From Pseudomonas chlororaphis (GTDB lineage Bacteria; Pseudomonadota; Gammaproteobacteria; Pseudomonadales; Pseudomonadaceae): a stretch of DNA of 64,000 nt. Numbering within the stretch: the first letter of the stretch is position 1; every line of letters starts with the position of its first letter. The position numbers and the translations under genes were made by a program. The notes under the pieces are model-generated. The model did no database searches. It was not told the DNA's origin and saw only the letters and a program-made list of their open reading frames with translations. The stretch is taken from NCBI RefSeq assembly GCF_001921865.1, contig NZ_MSCT01000006.1, forward strand, positions 264,057 to 328,056, read 5' to 3'. Of this stretch, positions 15,978 to 25,688 are shown piece by piece.

Positions 15978-18665
15978 ATGTTGAATCTCCAGTGCAGTCA
16001 CCTGGTCGTCTTGACCTGCGCGTTAGTTGTGCGCGGGTTGAATTCAGGGCGACTCTTGTTGTGCCTGGTTTCCATGGCGACCTTTGTCATGTCGACTGAA
16101 ACACGCGCCGAGCCCCCGTCAGAAGGGCAACCTCGAGTGCCGGCTCAAACGCCCGCCGACTCGTCGAGCCAGGACGTGGTGTTCGACTCCCAGATGTTGT
16201 TCCAGGGCGAAGGCGCGAACATCGATACCAGCCGCTTCGAACGCCAGGGCTTTCTCATTCCAGGTCGCTATCGCATCGACTTGTTGGTCAATGGCCAATG
16301 GCGCACGACCGAAGAGATCGAACTTCGCGACAGCCACGGACCGCAAGGCGGGCAACCCTGCTACGACCGTGCGTTGTTGCTGCGTGCCGGCATCGACCTG
16401 GACAAGGCGTCTGCCGACCCGAAGGCGGAAGCCATGCCGGATGGATTCTATTGCGGGCCACTGAGCCGCTACATTCCTGGCGTGAGCGCGAAGGTCGACC
16501 TGACGAAACTGAAGATCGATCTTTCCGTGCCGCAGTATTTCCTCAGCCAGTCGCAGTCCAGGACCTATGTCGATCCGGCGAACTGGGACCATGGCGTTCC
16601 GGCGGCGCTGCTCAACTACAACACCAACCTGTTCAGTTCACAGAGCCACGGGCGCAGCCAGAGCAGCGGTTACGCCGGGCTGAACATGGGGCTCAATATC
16701 GGTGCGCTGCACTTGCGTCATAACGGCACCCTGACGTGGTCGCCGCAGGCCGGCAGCGACTACCAGCGCGGTTATATCTATGCGCAGACGGAAGTGCCGG
16801 ACTGGCGTTCGCAGTTGCTGGTGGGGGAAAGCACCACCAGCGCGGAACTGTTCGATTCGGTGTCGTTTCGCGGTGCGCAGTTGTTCAGCGACGACCGGAT
16901 GCTCCCCGACAATCAGCGTGAGTACGCCCCGGTGGTACGAGGCACGGCTGCTTCCAATGCCAAGGTGTCGGTGTATCAGCGTGGTTATCTGATTTCCGAA
17001 ACATCCGTGGCGCCCGGTCCGTTCGAGATTACCGACTTGCAGGCCGCCAGCTTTGGTGGCGACCTGGAAGTCAGGGTCACCGAGGCCAACGGACAGACCA
17101 GCAGCTATACCGTGCCGTTCGCCACGACGGTGCAGTTGTTGCGCCCGGGCACTTCCCGTTACAACGTCACTGCCGGGCAGATCATCGATCCCGGGTTGCG
17201 CGGCGACACCCAATACGTGCTGCAAGGGACCGCGCAGCGCGGCCTCGACAACAGCTTCACCGGCTATGTTGGTACCGCGCTTACCGGCAGCTACATGTCG
17301 GCCTTGATCGGCAGCGCGATCAACACCTCGGTGGGCGGTTTTGCCGCCGACCTGACCCAGGCCCGGACCGAACTGCCCCGCGGCGGCGACATGGTGGGCG
17401 CGAGCCTGCGGCTTTCCTACAGCAAGAACCTGCCCGGGAGCGGCACCAACTTCTCGTTGCTGGCGTACCGCTATTCCACCAGCGGCTACCTGGGGCTGCA
17501 CGATGCGGTCGCCCTGGAAGACCTGGCCCGGCGGGGCGAGGAGGTCGAGTCGTTCGCCCGGGTGCGCGACCGGCTGGACGTGAATGTCAGCCAGCAACTG
17601 GGGCCTGGCGCCGGGAATCTCTACCTCAGCGGGTCTGCGTTGCAGTACTGGAATCGCAAGGGCCAGGCGCTGAACTTTTCCATGGGCTACAGCGATCAGT
17701 GGCGGGGCAACAGCTATTCCTTGACGGTGCAGCGCATGCAGGACGGTGGCTCGTTCGGCCGTGGCGCGGACCGCAACAATACCGTGGTCAGTTTCAACCT
17801 CTCGATCCCGTTGGGGCGCGAGAGCCGCGGCGCGACGGTCATCAACAGCTTCCTCAGCCATGACCAGCGCACCGGCAACCACCTGACCAGTGGCGTTTCC
17901 GGCAACCTGGACGAGCGCGGCGATGCTTCCTATGCACTGTCCTTCTCGCGAGACGAGCAGCAGCGCCAGACCACCAGCAACGCCAGCCTCAATTACAGCC
18001 TGCCGCAGGTTGCCCTGAGTTCCAGTTTTTCCCGGGGGGACGATTATCGGCAGGGTTCTGTCGGCGCTTCCGGCGGGATGATCCTGCACCCGGGCGGACT
18101 GACGTTCGCCCAGTTCCTCAGCGAGACCCCGGGGCTGGTGCACGCCCCCGATGCCGAAGGCGCGGGTGTGGGGTACAGCGGTGCGCGGGTCGATAGCAGC
18201 GGCTACGCCGTGGTGCCGAGCCTCACTCCGTATCAGCTCAATACCGTCGATGTCGACCCGCAGGGCATGGCCGACGACGTCGAGTTGCAGGCCAGTTCGC
18301 GCAGTACCGCGCCGACGGCCGGGTCGGTGGTGATGCTGTCTTACCCGACGCGCAAGGCCCGGGCGTTCCTGGTCACCAGCCGACAACCCAATGGCGCGCT
18401 GTTGCCGTTTGCCGCGCTGGCGTTCGATGCCCAGAGCGGGGCGGAGCTGGGCGCGGTCGGCCAGGGCAGCCGCCTGGTGCTGCGCAGCGAAAAAGACCAG
18501 GGGTCGATCCGGGTCGAATGGGGCAGCGAGCCTGCGCAACAATGCCTGATCGACTATCGCCTGCCCAAGCGCGACAAGGCGTCCGCGAAGGGCTACGAGG
18601 TGTTCGACCTGCCGTGTCGCGCCTTGGCTGCCCGCGCGGTGCCCGCCCCGGCGGGGAGGCTCTGA
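15978..18665 (+). CDS. Fimbrial outer membrane usher
   Basis: 895 residues. After a long N-terminal signal region ending near TRA, the usher N-terminal domain opens with VVFDSQMLFQGEGANIDTSR, followed by the 24-strand pore domain (SQSHGRSQSSGYAGLNMG, RGAQLFSDDRMLPDNQREYA, plug region FEITDLQAASFGGDLEVRV) and C-terminal domains (late PLPFAALAFDAQSGAELG). The start is uncertain: ATG 15978 has a poor ribosome site and an internal GTG or ATG could serve. No POTRA domain is visible. Overlaps the next gene by one base (TGATG). Confidence 0.92.
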   Translation: MLNLQCSHLVVLTCALVVRGLNSGRLLLCLVSMATFVMSTETRAEPPSEGQPRVPAQTPADSSSQDVVFDSQMLFQGEGANIDTSRFERQGFLIPGRYRIDLLVNGQWRTTEEIELRDSHGPQGGQPCYDRALLLRAGIDLDKASADPKAEAMPDGFYCGPLSRYIPGVSAKVDLTKLKIDLSVPQYFLSQSQSRTYVDPANWDHGVPAALLNYNTNLFSSQSHGRSQSSGYAGLNMGLNIGALHLRHNGTLTWSPQAGSDYQRGYIYAQTEVPDWRSQLLVGESTTSAELFDSVSFRGAQLFSDDRMLPDNQREYAPVVRGTAASNAKVSVYQRGYLISETSVAPGPFEITDLQAASFGGDLEVRVTEANGQTSSYTVPFATTVQLLRPGTSRYNVTAGQIIDPGLRGDTQYVLQGTAQRGLDNSFTGYVGTALTGSYMSALIGSAINTSVGGFAADLTQARTELPRGGDMVGASLRLSYSKNLPGSGTNFSLLAYRYSTSGYLGLHDAVALEDLARRGEEVESFARVRDRLDVNVSQQLGPGAGNLYLSGSALQYWNRKGQALNFSMGYSDQWRGNSYSLTVQRMQDGGSFGRGADRNNTVVSFNLSIPLGRESRGATVINSFLSHDQRTGNHLTSGVSGNLDERGDASYALSFSRDEQQRQTTSNASLNYSLPQVALSSSFSRGDDYRQGSVGASGGMILHPGGLTFAQFLSETPGLVHAPDAEGAGVGYSGARVDSSGYAVVPSLTPYQLNTVDVDPQGMADDVELQASSRSTAPTAGSVVMLSYPTRKARAFLVTSRQPNGALLPFAALAFDAQSGAELGAVGQGSRLVLRSEKDQGSIRVEWGSEPAQQCLIDYRLPKRDKASAKGYEVFDLPCRALAARAVPAPAGRL

Positions 18666-19414
18666 TGTCGCGGACCTGCCTGGCGTGGATCTGCCGTTGC
18701 CTGTCGATGCTGCTGGCGATGACGTTTGCGACCTGCGCCCAGGCGGCGCTGTCGATTACCGGCACGCGCTTCATCTACCCGGCCGCTACCTCGGCCCTGA
18801 CGGTCAGGGTCGGCAATACCGGCGATGCGCCGATCCTGTTGCAGGCCTGGCTGGACAAAGGGGATACGCACGCCGACCCGAGCCACCTTGTCGTGCCGTT
18901 CGTGCTGTCGCCACCGATTTCCCGGCTCGACCCGCAGCAGCGCAGCGCCCTGACGGTGCGCTACACCGGCGAAGCCTTGCCCGCCGACCGCGAGTCGGTG
19001 TTCTGGATCAACTTTCTTGAAGTGCCTCCGCTGACGGCGACCGACAGCAATGTGCTGCGCCTGGCCTATCGCATGCGAATGAAGCTGCTTTATCGCCCAG
19101 CTGGCCTTTCCGGCAAGGCCGACGAGGCGATCCGGCAGGTGGCCTGGAGCCTCGACCAGAGCCCCGGCCCGGATGGCCGGAGCACCCTGCTGGCCACCAG
19201 CCGGGCGCCTTATTACGTGTCCATACCGCAGTTGGAACTGCGCGGTGGCGTTCAGTCGATCAGCGTGCAGGGGATCACCGTCGAGCCATTTGGCACGACG
19301 CGTATTGCCCTGCCCGCAAGCAAAGAGGCCGCCGCGAAGGCGACGGCCATCCATTACCAGGTTGCGATAGACAGTGGGGAAACGCTCAGTGGAAGTGCGC
19401 GGTTACAACAGTAG
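18665..19414 (+). CDS. Periplasmic fimbrial chaperone 2
   Basis: 249 residues from ATG 18665, which overlaps the usher stop. Signal peptide ends at AQA (ATCAQAALSITGTR). Hallmarks: TGTRFIYPAATSALTVRV, QAWLDKGDTH, PFVLSPPISRLDPQQRSALT and ESVFWINFLEVPP. A second chaperone in the same operon, as in cupB, suggests one serves the shaft subunit and the other the tip adhesin. Its 3' end overlaps the next gene by up to 41 bases depending on the start chosen there. Confidence 0.92.
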   Translation: MSRTCLAWICRCLSMLLAMTFATCAQAALSITGTRFIYPAATSALTVRVGNTGDAPILLQAWLDKGDTHADPSHLVVPFVLSPPISRLDPQQRSALTVRYTGEALPADRESVFWINFLEVPPLTATDSNVLRLAYRMRMKLLYRPAGLSGKADEAIRQVAWSLDQSPGPDGRSTLLATSRAPYYVSIPQLELRGGVQSISVQGITVEPFGTTRIALPASKEAAAKATAIHYQVAIDSGETLSGSARLQQ

Positions 19415-21143
19415 TTTGGCGACGAGCCAATGGGAACGCCATGCCCGGACGCCGCACGCACGGCGGTTCGGTCCACGCCTGGGCGGGTCGTGTCTGGCCC
19501 TGGCTGCGCTCCTGCCGCTGACGGCGCTGGCCCAGGTCCAGGTGCCCAACGCCGGCCAGGCGATCCGCAATATCGAAGCGGTCCAGCCGACGACGCCGGT
19601 GCCTTCAGACGTGGATCTGGACCTGCCCAAGGCCGAGTCCGCAAGCCCGCCGCCCAGTGCTCCGGATACCTCGGGGATCCGCGTCCAGGTCAGCGATTTC
19701 GTCATTGTCGGCAACCAGGTGTTCTCCGTGGAGCAACTGCGCCCGCTGCTGGCCGACCTGCAAGGCCAGGAGCTGGACCTGAACGGTTTGCGCGGTGCCG
19801 CGCAGCGCCTTACCGACTACTACCAGAAACAAGGCTACGTGCTGGCCCGGGCGTTCCTGCCGCCGCAGGACATCGACAACGGCGTGGTGCGGATCGAGGT
19901 GATGGAAGGGCGCTACGGCAACATCGAGGTGCAAAACAGCTCGCGGGCCCTCGACAAGGTGATAGCGGCGCCGCTGTCGGCCCTGCGCAATGGCGAGGCG
20001 GTACGCGACGCTTCGCTCGAGCGCAGCCTGCTGCTGTTGAGCGACCTTCCCGGCGTCCAGGCCAAGGGCACCTTGCGTCCGGGCCAGGAGCGCGGGACCA
20101 CCGACCTGGTGGTCGATGCCGAGCCCGGGCCGCTGGTGAGCGGCACCCTGGAGGCCGACAACTTTGGCGGTTTTTACACCGGCGAGTACCGCCTGGGGGG
20201 CAGCCTCAACCTGAACAACCCCCTGCGCCTTGGCGACCAGCTCAGCCTGCGCGTCTTGAGCAGCGACAAGACGCAACGTTACTACCGCGCCGCCTACCAG
20301 TTGCCGGTCGGCCCGTGGTCGACCCGGGTCGGTGCCTCGTACTCGAAGATGAGCTACCGCCTGGGCAAGAGATTCGAGGTTCTCGATGCCCATGGGCTTG
20401 CCAGCATCCGTAGCTTTTTCGTCTCCCAGCCGCTGGTGCGCAGCCGCGTTTTCGACCTCAACCTGCAGCTGCAATACGACGACAAGCGGCTGCGCGACGA
20501 TATCGATTTCTACAGTGACAGCAATAGAAAGCAGATCGACCTGTGGACCCTGGGGCTCAGTGGCAACGGCCAGGACCATCTGTTGGGCGGTGGACGGAGC
20601 TTCTTCGATCTCTCGTATGCCAGCGGCCGTTTGCATTTCGGCGATCGCGGTTATGAGGCCGGCGACCGGCGCACTGCGGGGACCGCTGGCGGCTTTTCCA
20701 AGCTGACGTTCAACGTCGCGCGGGTGCAGCGCCTGAGCGATCGCTTCCAGCTTTATACCCAGCTCAATACGCAGTGGGCTCCTTCCAACCTGGACAGCTC
20801 GGAAAAGCTCGGCCTCGGCGGGCCTTACGGTGTGCGCGGGTATCCCCTGGGGAACGGCAGCGGCGACCAGGGCTGGCAGGCGAGCGCGGAACTGCGTTAC
20901 GCCCTGGCCCCGCGCTGGCAGCTCAGCGCCTTCGTCGACAAGGGCGAGGTCAAGTTCAACAAGCTGCCGTGGACGCCGGAGCGCAATACCCAGCGGCTGT
21001 CGGCGGCGGGGGTTGGCGCCACCTGGGTGGGACCTTCGCAGCAGGTCAGCCTGACGACTGCCTGGCCGCTGAGCGGCCAGGACAAAAACGACGAGTCGCA
21101 GCACTCCCCGCGGTTCTGGATCAATGCGACGCAATATTTTTAG
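19374..21143 (+). CDS. TpsB-type two-partner secretion transporter (ShlB/FhaC family)
   Basis: Up to 589 residues; GTG 19374 is the longest start, but GTG 19389 has a better spaced GGGGAAA upstream. Signal sequence around ALAALLPLTALAQVQV. A POTRA_2 domain follows (VSDFVIVGNQVFSVEQLRPL, RLTDYYQKQGYVLARAFLPP, GVVRIEVMEGRYGNI), then the barrel with the VRGY-type tetrad in loop L6 (GGPYGVRGYPLGNGSGDQGW) and an aromatic C-terminus NATQYF. It exports TpsA proteins across the outer membrane; the adjacent filamentous protein is the obvious substrate. A dedicated TpsB inside a fimbrial operon is unusual. Confidence 0.92.
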   Translation: MGKRSVEVRGYNSSLATSQWERHARTPHARRFGPRLGGSCLALAALLPLTALAQVQVPNAGQAIRNIEAVQPTTPVPSDVDLDLPKAESASPPPSAPDTSGIRVQVSDFVIVGNQVFSVEQLRPLLADLQGQELDLNGLRGAAQRLTDYYQKQGYVLARAFLPPQDIDNGVVRIEVMEGRYGNIEVQNSSRALDKVIAAPLSALRNGEAVRDASLERSLLLLSDLPGVQAKGTLRPGQERGTTDLVVDAEPGPLVSGTLEADNFGGFYTGEYRLGGSLNLNNPLRLGDQLSLRVLSSDKTQRYYRAAYQLPVGPWSTRVGASYSKMSYRLGKRFEVLDAHGLASIRSFFVSQPLVRSRVFDLNLQLQYDDKRLRDDIDFYSDSNRKQIDLWTLGLSGNGQDHLLGGGRSFFDLSYASGRLHFGDRGYEAGDRRTAGTAGGFSKLTFNVARVQRLSDRFQLYTQLNTQWAPSNLDSSEKLGLGGPYGVRGYPLGNGSGDQGWQASAELRYALAPRWQLSAFVDKGEVKFNKLPWTPERNTQRLSAAGVGATWVGPSQQVSLTTAWPLSGQDKNDESQHSPRFWINATQYF

Positions 21144-21219
21144 GCCCGCCGGTTCGGCGGGAGCAGGGCCGTTCTGCAAATGGTTTGCAGGACGTTTGTG
21201 AGCGAAGAGGAAGATAAGC

Positions 21220-24200
21220 ATGAACAAGGTATATGCACTGGTCTGGAACCAGGCCCAGGCTTGCTGGAGCGTTGCGCCCGAAGGCGCGCGGCGTCGGCGC
21301 AAGGCCGGGGTGCGCAAGGGGATGCTGGTGGCCGCGGTCAGCTTGTTGGGCAGTGGAATGATGTCATCGGCGTTCGCCTTGCCGACAGGGGAAAAGATTA
21401 TTTCCGGTACCGGCGATATCTTGACCTTCGGTAATGGCAAGGAAATGTCGATCAACCAGCACTCTGACAAGCTGATCACCAACTGGAACGACTTCAGCGT
21501 GAATGCCGGAGAGAAAGTCACGTTCAACCAGCCGGGTAAAAACGCGGTGGCGTTGAACCGGGTGGTCGGCGTCAATGCCAGTGATATCCAGGGGCAGATC
21601 AACTCCAACGGCCAGGTGTTCCTGGTCAACCCCAACGGCGTGCTCTTCGGCCAGGGCGCCCGAGTGAACGTGGGCGGCCTGGTGGCCTCGACCAAGAACC
21701 TGAGCGACGACGACTTCAAGGCCGGCAACTACAAGTTTTCGGGCACCTCGCCAGCGGAAATCATCAACAACGGCACCATCACCGCGGCTGAAGGCGGCAG
21801 CGTGGCGTTGCTGGGTTCCAGCGTCAGCAACAACGGTGTCGTGCAGGCGCAGATGGGCCGTGTTGCCCTGGGCGCGGGCGATGCCTTCACCGTGAACTTC
21901 GACGGTAACAACCTGCTCAACCTGCAGGTCGACGGCGCGGCGGTGAATGCCCTGGTGAAAAACGGCGGCCTGCTCAAGGCCGACGGCGGCCAGGTGCTGA
22001 TGACCAGCAAGACGGCCGGCACCATGCTGCAGACTGTGGTCAACAACCAGGGTTCGATCGAGGCCAATACCCTGCGCGGCGTGGCCGGCAAGATCACCCT
22101 CGACGGCGGCGACCTGGGCACGGTGCTGGTGGGCGGCGCGATGAGCGCCAGCGCCGTCGGCACCCTGGGCAACGGTGGCGTCATCGAGACCAAGGGCGGG
22201 AAAACCGAAGTACAGCTGGCGACCCGGGTCAACACCCTGGCCAGCAACGGCCAGACCGGTAGCTGGAAGATCAGCTCGTCCGAGGTCAAGGTCAGCCCGA
22301 CGGCAGCTTCGGGGCGCAACACGGCCTACGCTGATACCCTGGGTCGCAACCTGGCGACCACCAATATCGAACTGGCCAGCAGCGTCGGTGACATGGTGGT
22401 GGGCGGTCCTATCACCTGGAACAGTGGCAACAAGCTGACCCTGTCGACCAATGGCAACCTGGAGCTCAACGGCGGGCTGACCAGCACCGGCGCCAACGCC
22501 CGGGTCGAAATGAACTCCAAGCAAGCGATCAAACTCAACGGCAACGTAAGCCTCAGCGGGGCCAACAGCAGCCTGGGGCTGAACCACGCCAGCGGCTATT
22601 CGCTGGCGCCGAACGCCACGGTCACGCTGTCTGGCGCCGGGGCGGGGTTCGACTCGAACGGCTCCAAGTACGGGGTCATTCAAAATACCGCGCAGTTGCA
22701 GAATATCAACACCAACCTCAACGGCCTGTATGTCCTGGGTAATAGCATCAAGGGCTACGGCGCTTTCAAATCCATCGGCGGCAATAACGCCTTCGCCGGC
22801 GCGTTCGATGGCCTGGGCAACACCATCAGCGGCTTCACTGTGACCAATACCGGTCCCAACGTCGGCCTGTTCGCGGCGAACTCGGGCAGCATCAGCAACC
22901 TGAAACTGGCCAGCATGACCATCAACGGCACCACCACCAGCGCCGGCTTCAGTAATATCGGCGGGCTGGTGGGCCTGAACACCGGCACCCTGACCAACGT
23001 CAGCGCCACAGGTCTGCGGGTGAACGGTAACGTCAATAACACCAACGTGGTCGGTGGCCTGGTCGGGCTCAACGCGGGCGGAGTTGTCGACCGCGCGTCG
23101 ATGACGACGTCCAATGTCTGGGGCAATGCCTACACCTCCTCAATCGGTGGCCTGGTCGGCGAAAACACTACGGGCGCCATGGGGGCGGGCAGTATTGCCA
23201 ACAGCATGGCTAATGTGGCCGTCTCCGGTTATATGCAGCGCAATGCGGTAGGTGGCGTTGGCGGGCTGGTCGGCAGCAACAAGGGCGGTTACATCGCCGA
23301 CTCCTCGAGCGCCGGTAGCGTCGTCAGCAGTTCTGCGGGCCTGAACGTCGGCGGCCTGGTCGGCTACAACCAGAGCGGTGTGATCGAGCGCACCAGTTCT
23401 TCGGCCTCGGTGCGCGGTACTGGCGCCAGCAACATCGGCGGCCTGGTCGGGCTCAACGTCAACAGCGCGATCAAGGAGTCCAGCGCCAGCGGCGCAGTCA
23501 ACGGCAATGGTAGCGTGGCGATCGGCGGTCTGATCGGTTCCAACCAGAGCAGCAAATTGTTCGACATCAAGTCGACCGGCACGGTCTACGACATGGCGGG
23601 CGCCAGTGTTGGCGGCCTGGTCGGGCTGAACAGCTATGGTCAGGTCGATACGGCTGAGGCCCTGGGCAACGTTACTGCCGGTATCAATGCTAACGCCGGC
23701 GGACTGATCGGCAACAACTACAGCGGCTCCGTCAGCCATGCGGTGGCACGTGGCAAGGTCACCGCCGGTTCTACGGCTCATGTTGGCGGGCTGGTCGGTC
23801 TCAATGACGGCGACCTGAACGCAGTCGAAGCCAGCGGCGATGTGGTCGGTGGGGTCAACAGCTTCGTCGGTGGCCTGGTGGGTACCAACGGTCGCAACCA
23901 GAACAACATCATCGACACGGCCTCGGCCAAGGGCAATGTCTTCGGTGGGTCGCGCAGCATGGTTGGCGGGCTGGTAGGGCAGAACCATGGCCAGGTCGTC
24001 AACTCCCTGGCCCAGGGCATGGTCGGTGGTGGCGGCTACGCGACACTGGGCGGCCTGGTGGGTCTGAACCGCGGCAACGTGCGTCAATCGCTGGCGACCG
24101 GCAAGGTCGACTTCAAGCCGAATCTGTATCAAACCTATGGCGGCCTGGTCGGCGTCAACTACGGGGAAATGCTCTACAACTCGGCCATGGGCGACGCCAG

Positions 24201-24243
24201 CATGGTGCCACTCGCCGGCCTCAACTATGGCGTGATCCAGTAA
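21220..24243 (+). CDS. TpsA-type filamentous haemagglutinin-like adhesin
   Basis: 1007 residues, short for this family. Extended signal peptide of the ESPR type (MNKVYALVWNQAQACWSVAP, then a basic stretch and FALP). TPS secretion domain about 50-300, with INQHSDKLITNWNDFSVNAG and the hallmark NPNG in VFLVNPNGVLFGQGARV. From about residue 560 to the end there are many GLUG-like repeats built on IGGLVGLN/ VGGLVGxN. Secreted by the TpsB encoded just upstream and comparable in size and context to CupB5 of P. aeruginosa (family knowledge). Probably a surface or released adhesin in biofilm formation. Confidence 0.92.
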   Translation: MNKVYALVWNQAQACWSVAPEGARRRRKAGVRKGMLVAAVSLLGSGMMSSAFALPTGEKIISGTGDILTFGNGKEMSINQHSDKLITNWNDFSVNAGEKVTFNQPGKNAVALNRVVGVNASDIQGQINSNGQVFLVNPNGVLFGQGARVNVGGLVASTKNLSDDDFKAGNYKFSGTSPAEIINNGTITAAEGGSVALLGSSVSNNGVVQAQMGRVALGAGDAFTVNFDGNNLLNLQVDGAAVNALVKNGGLLKADGGQVLMTSKTAGTMLQTVVNNQGSIEANTLRGVAGKITLDGGDLGTVLVGGAMSASAVGTLGNGGVIETKGGKTEVQLATRVNTLASNGQTGSWKISSSEVKVSPTAASGRNTAYADTLGRNLATTNIELASSVGDMVVGGPITWNSGNKLTLSTNGNLELNGGLTSTGANARVEMNSKQAIKLNGNVSLSGANSSLGLNHASGYSLAPNATVTLSGAGAGFDSNGSKYGVIQNTAQLQNINTNLNGLYVLGNSIKGYGAFKSIGGNNAFAGAFDGLGNTISGFTVTNTGPNVGLFAANSGSISNLKLASMTINGTTTSAGFSNIGGLVGLNTGTLTNVSATGLRVNGNVNNTNVVGGLVGLNAGGVVDRASMTTSNVWGNAYTSSIGGLVGENTTGAMGAGSIANSMANVAVSGYMQRNAVGGVGGLVGSNKGGYIADSSSAGSVVSSSAGLNVGGLVGYNQSGVIERTSSSASVRGTGASNIGGLVGLNVNSAIKESSASGAVNGNGSVAIGGLIGSNQSSKLFDIKSTGTVYDMAGASVGGLVGLNSYGQVDTAEALGNVTAGINANAGGLIGNNYSGSVSHAVARGKVTAGSTAHVGGLVGLNDGDLNAVEASGDVVGGVNSFVGGLVGTNGRNQNNIIDTASAKGNVFGGSRSMVGGLVGQNHGQVVNSLAQGMVGGGGYATLGGLVGLNRGNVRQSLATGKVDFKPNLYQTYGGLVGVNYGEMLYNSAMGDASMVPLAGLNYGVIQ

Positions 24244-24279
24244 CCCCACCAACTGCCTGCTGACAGGCAGGCGCAACGG

Positions 24280-24315
24280 CCCCGATACGTCAGGCCCTGG
24301 CAGGGCGTATCGGGG
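24280..24315 (+). terminator. Intra-operon hairpin, possible partial terminator
   Basis: ccccgatacg (24280-24289) pairs perfectly with cgtatcgggg (24306-24315) and is followed by tttatc. It lies between the TpsA gene and the tip adhesin gene and could reduce expression of the last gene relative to the rest. Confidence 0.5.
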
Positions 24316-24439
24316 TTTATCAGGATTTATCCCCTCTTTTTGGGTGGTCGGTGTTACCGGCCATCGATGCCTATCGAGCCTCGGCCGCAGTGGTCGCTGT
24401 AGACGCCAGCCTGCGCCCGGCTCAACAAGGAATGCTCCC

Positions 24440-25609
24440 ATGACCCAGCCATCGGCGTTCAGCCGCGCAAGCCATCGACCTCGACGCTACCGCTTTATCC
24501 AGGCCCTGGCTTGCCTGCTGCCCGGCCTGTTCGTTGGCGCGGCGCACGCCGTCATTGTGGAGAGCCAGGCGATCCAGTGTGAATTCACCAACGGCGCCGG
24601 CAGGCCCTGGGTGGAAGTGACGCCCCTGACCAGCAGCACACCGGTCGGTTCGGTGCTGTGGCAGCGACCGGTCTCCCTGGTGACCAACTACCGTTATGGC
24701 GGCATGACAGGCAGCACCCCTCATGAGCTGGTCTCGGCCGCGCACTGGACGGCGGGCACGCCGCTGTCCGACGCCGTGGCGCCGACCAACGTCAGCGGCA
24801 TCGGCTTCAAGATCACCGCGAGCTCCAGCGACGGTATTCTCCGGGACATCACCCAGACTTCCCGGCCCGTGGCCATGGCCAAGGTCCCGGTACGCTATGA
24901 CACCAGCGCCGGGCAGAACCAGCGTTCGCTGATGGTGACCAACTACGTCCAGTCGCTGATTCTCACGGTCCCGCCCAGCCAGTTGCCCAGTGGCGAACTG
25001 CGAGTCGACCGGGTCGACGGCAGCTCGGCGCTGATGCTGTATTCGGTCGACCTGCTCAAGGACGTCGCCAGCCTGGGCGCCGAGGTCAGCATTCCGGGCA
25101 ACAACATTCCCCTGGGCATTTGTCGCAGGCCCTATGCGTTGATGGGCCCCGCCATTCTTGATATGGGCGGGGGCGGAATCACCGTACCCAATACCTGCGT
25201 GGTCGAGTCGTACCGCACCGTCCCGGTGAAGCTGGGGCGTTTTTCCCTGGCCACCTTTCCCAGCGTCGGCTCCACTTCGGCGCAGGTGCCGTTCAAGATC
25301 GAGCTGAGCCAGTGCGCGGTGAATGCCCGGCCGAAAATCACCTTCACCGACAAGATCGCCACCCATACCGATCCCACGGTGCTGAACCTGAGCGCCTCGC
25401 CCAATGCCGCCAAGGGCTTCGGCATCATCATGATCAACGACCTGAACCAGCAGCGGATCCGGTATGACGGCAGCAGCTACGACATGCAACGGATTGGCGA
25501 CAGCGCGGTGATTCCCCTGCGCGCCGGCTACATCCGCACCGGCAGCGATGCCGAACTCAAGACCGGCGACGCCGACGGCGCGGCGGAGTTCACCTTCACC
25601 TTCCCCTGA
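24440..25609 (+). CDS. Fimbrial tip adhesin (CupB6-like, two-domain)
   Basis: 389 residues from ATG 24440 (AAGGA upstream). Signal peptide ends at AHA (FVGAAHAVIVESQAIQC). The length is about twice a pilin: an N-terminal receptor-binding-like region to about residue 235, then a pilin domain beginning TCVVESYRTVPVKLGRF with a second cysteine in ELSQCAVNARPKITF, and a C-terminus ending EFTFTFP, the usual donor-strand accepting form. It is the last gene of the fimbrial/TPS operon, 196 bp after the TpsA gene. The ligand is unknown. Confidence 0.8.
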   Translation: MTQPSAFSRASHRPRRYRFIQALACLLPGLFVGAAHAVIVESQAIQCEFTNGAGRPWVEVTPLTSSTPVGSVLWQRPVSLVTNYRYGGMTGSTPHELVSAAHWTAGTPLSDAVAPTNVSGIGFKITASSSDGILRDITQTSRPVAMAKVPVRYDTSAGQNQRSLMVTNYVQSLILTVPPSQLPSGELRVDRVDGSSALMLYSVDLLKDVASLGAEVSIPGNNIPLGICRRPYALMGPAILDMGGGGITVPNTCVVESYRTVPVKLGRFSLATFPSVGSTSAQVPFKIELSQCAVNARPKITFTDKIATHTDPTVLNLSASPNAAKGFGIIMINDLNQQRIRYDGSSYDMQRIGDSAVIPLRAGYIRTGSDAELKTGDADGAAEFTFTFP

Positions 25610-25688
25610 GGCCGCGGCGCGATCCCGATAGACGCGATTGCGGGGCCTTTCTACACTGGGCTCCGACCTGGGGATGGAGAACTCGCGG

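Noticed and set aside
16638..18542. 634-codon minus-strand frame opposite the usher
   Set aside because: No recognisable domain and lies fully inside a clear usher gene; typical antisense frame in GC-rich DNA.
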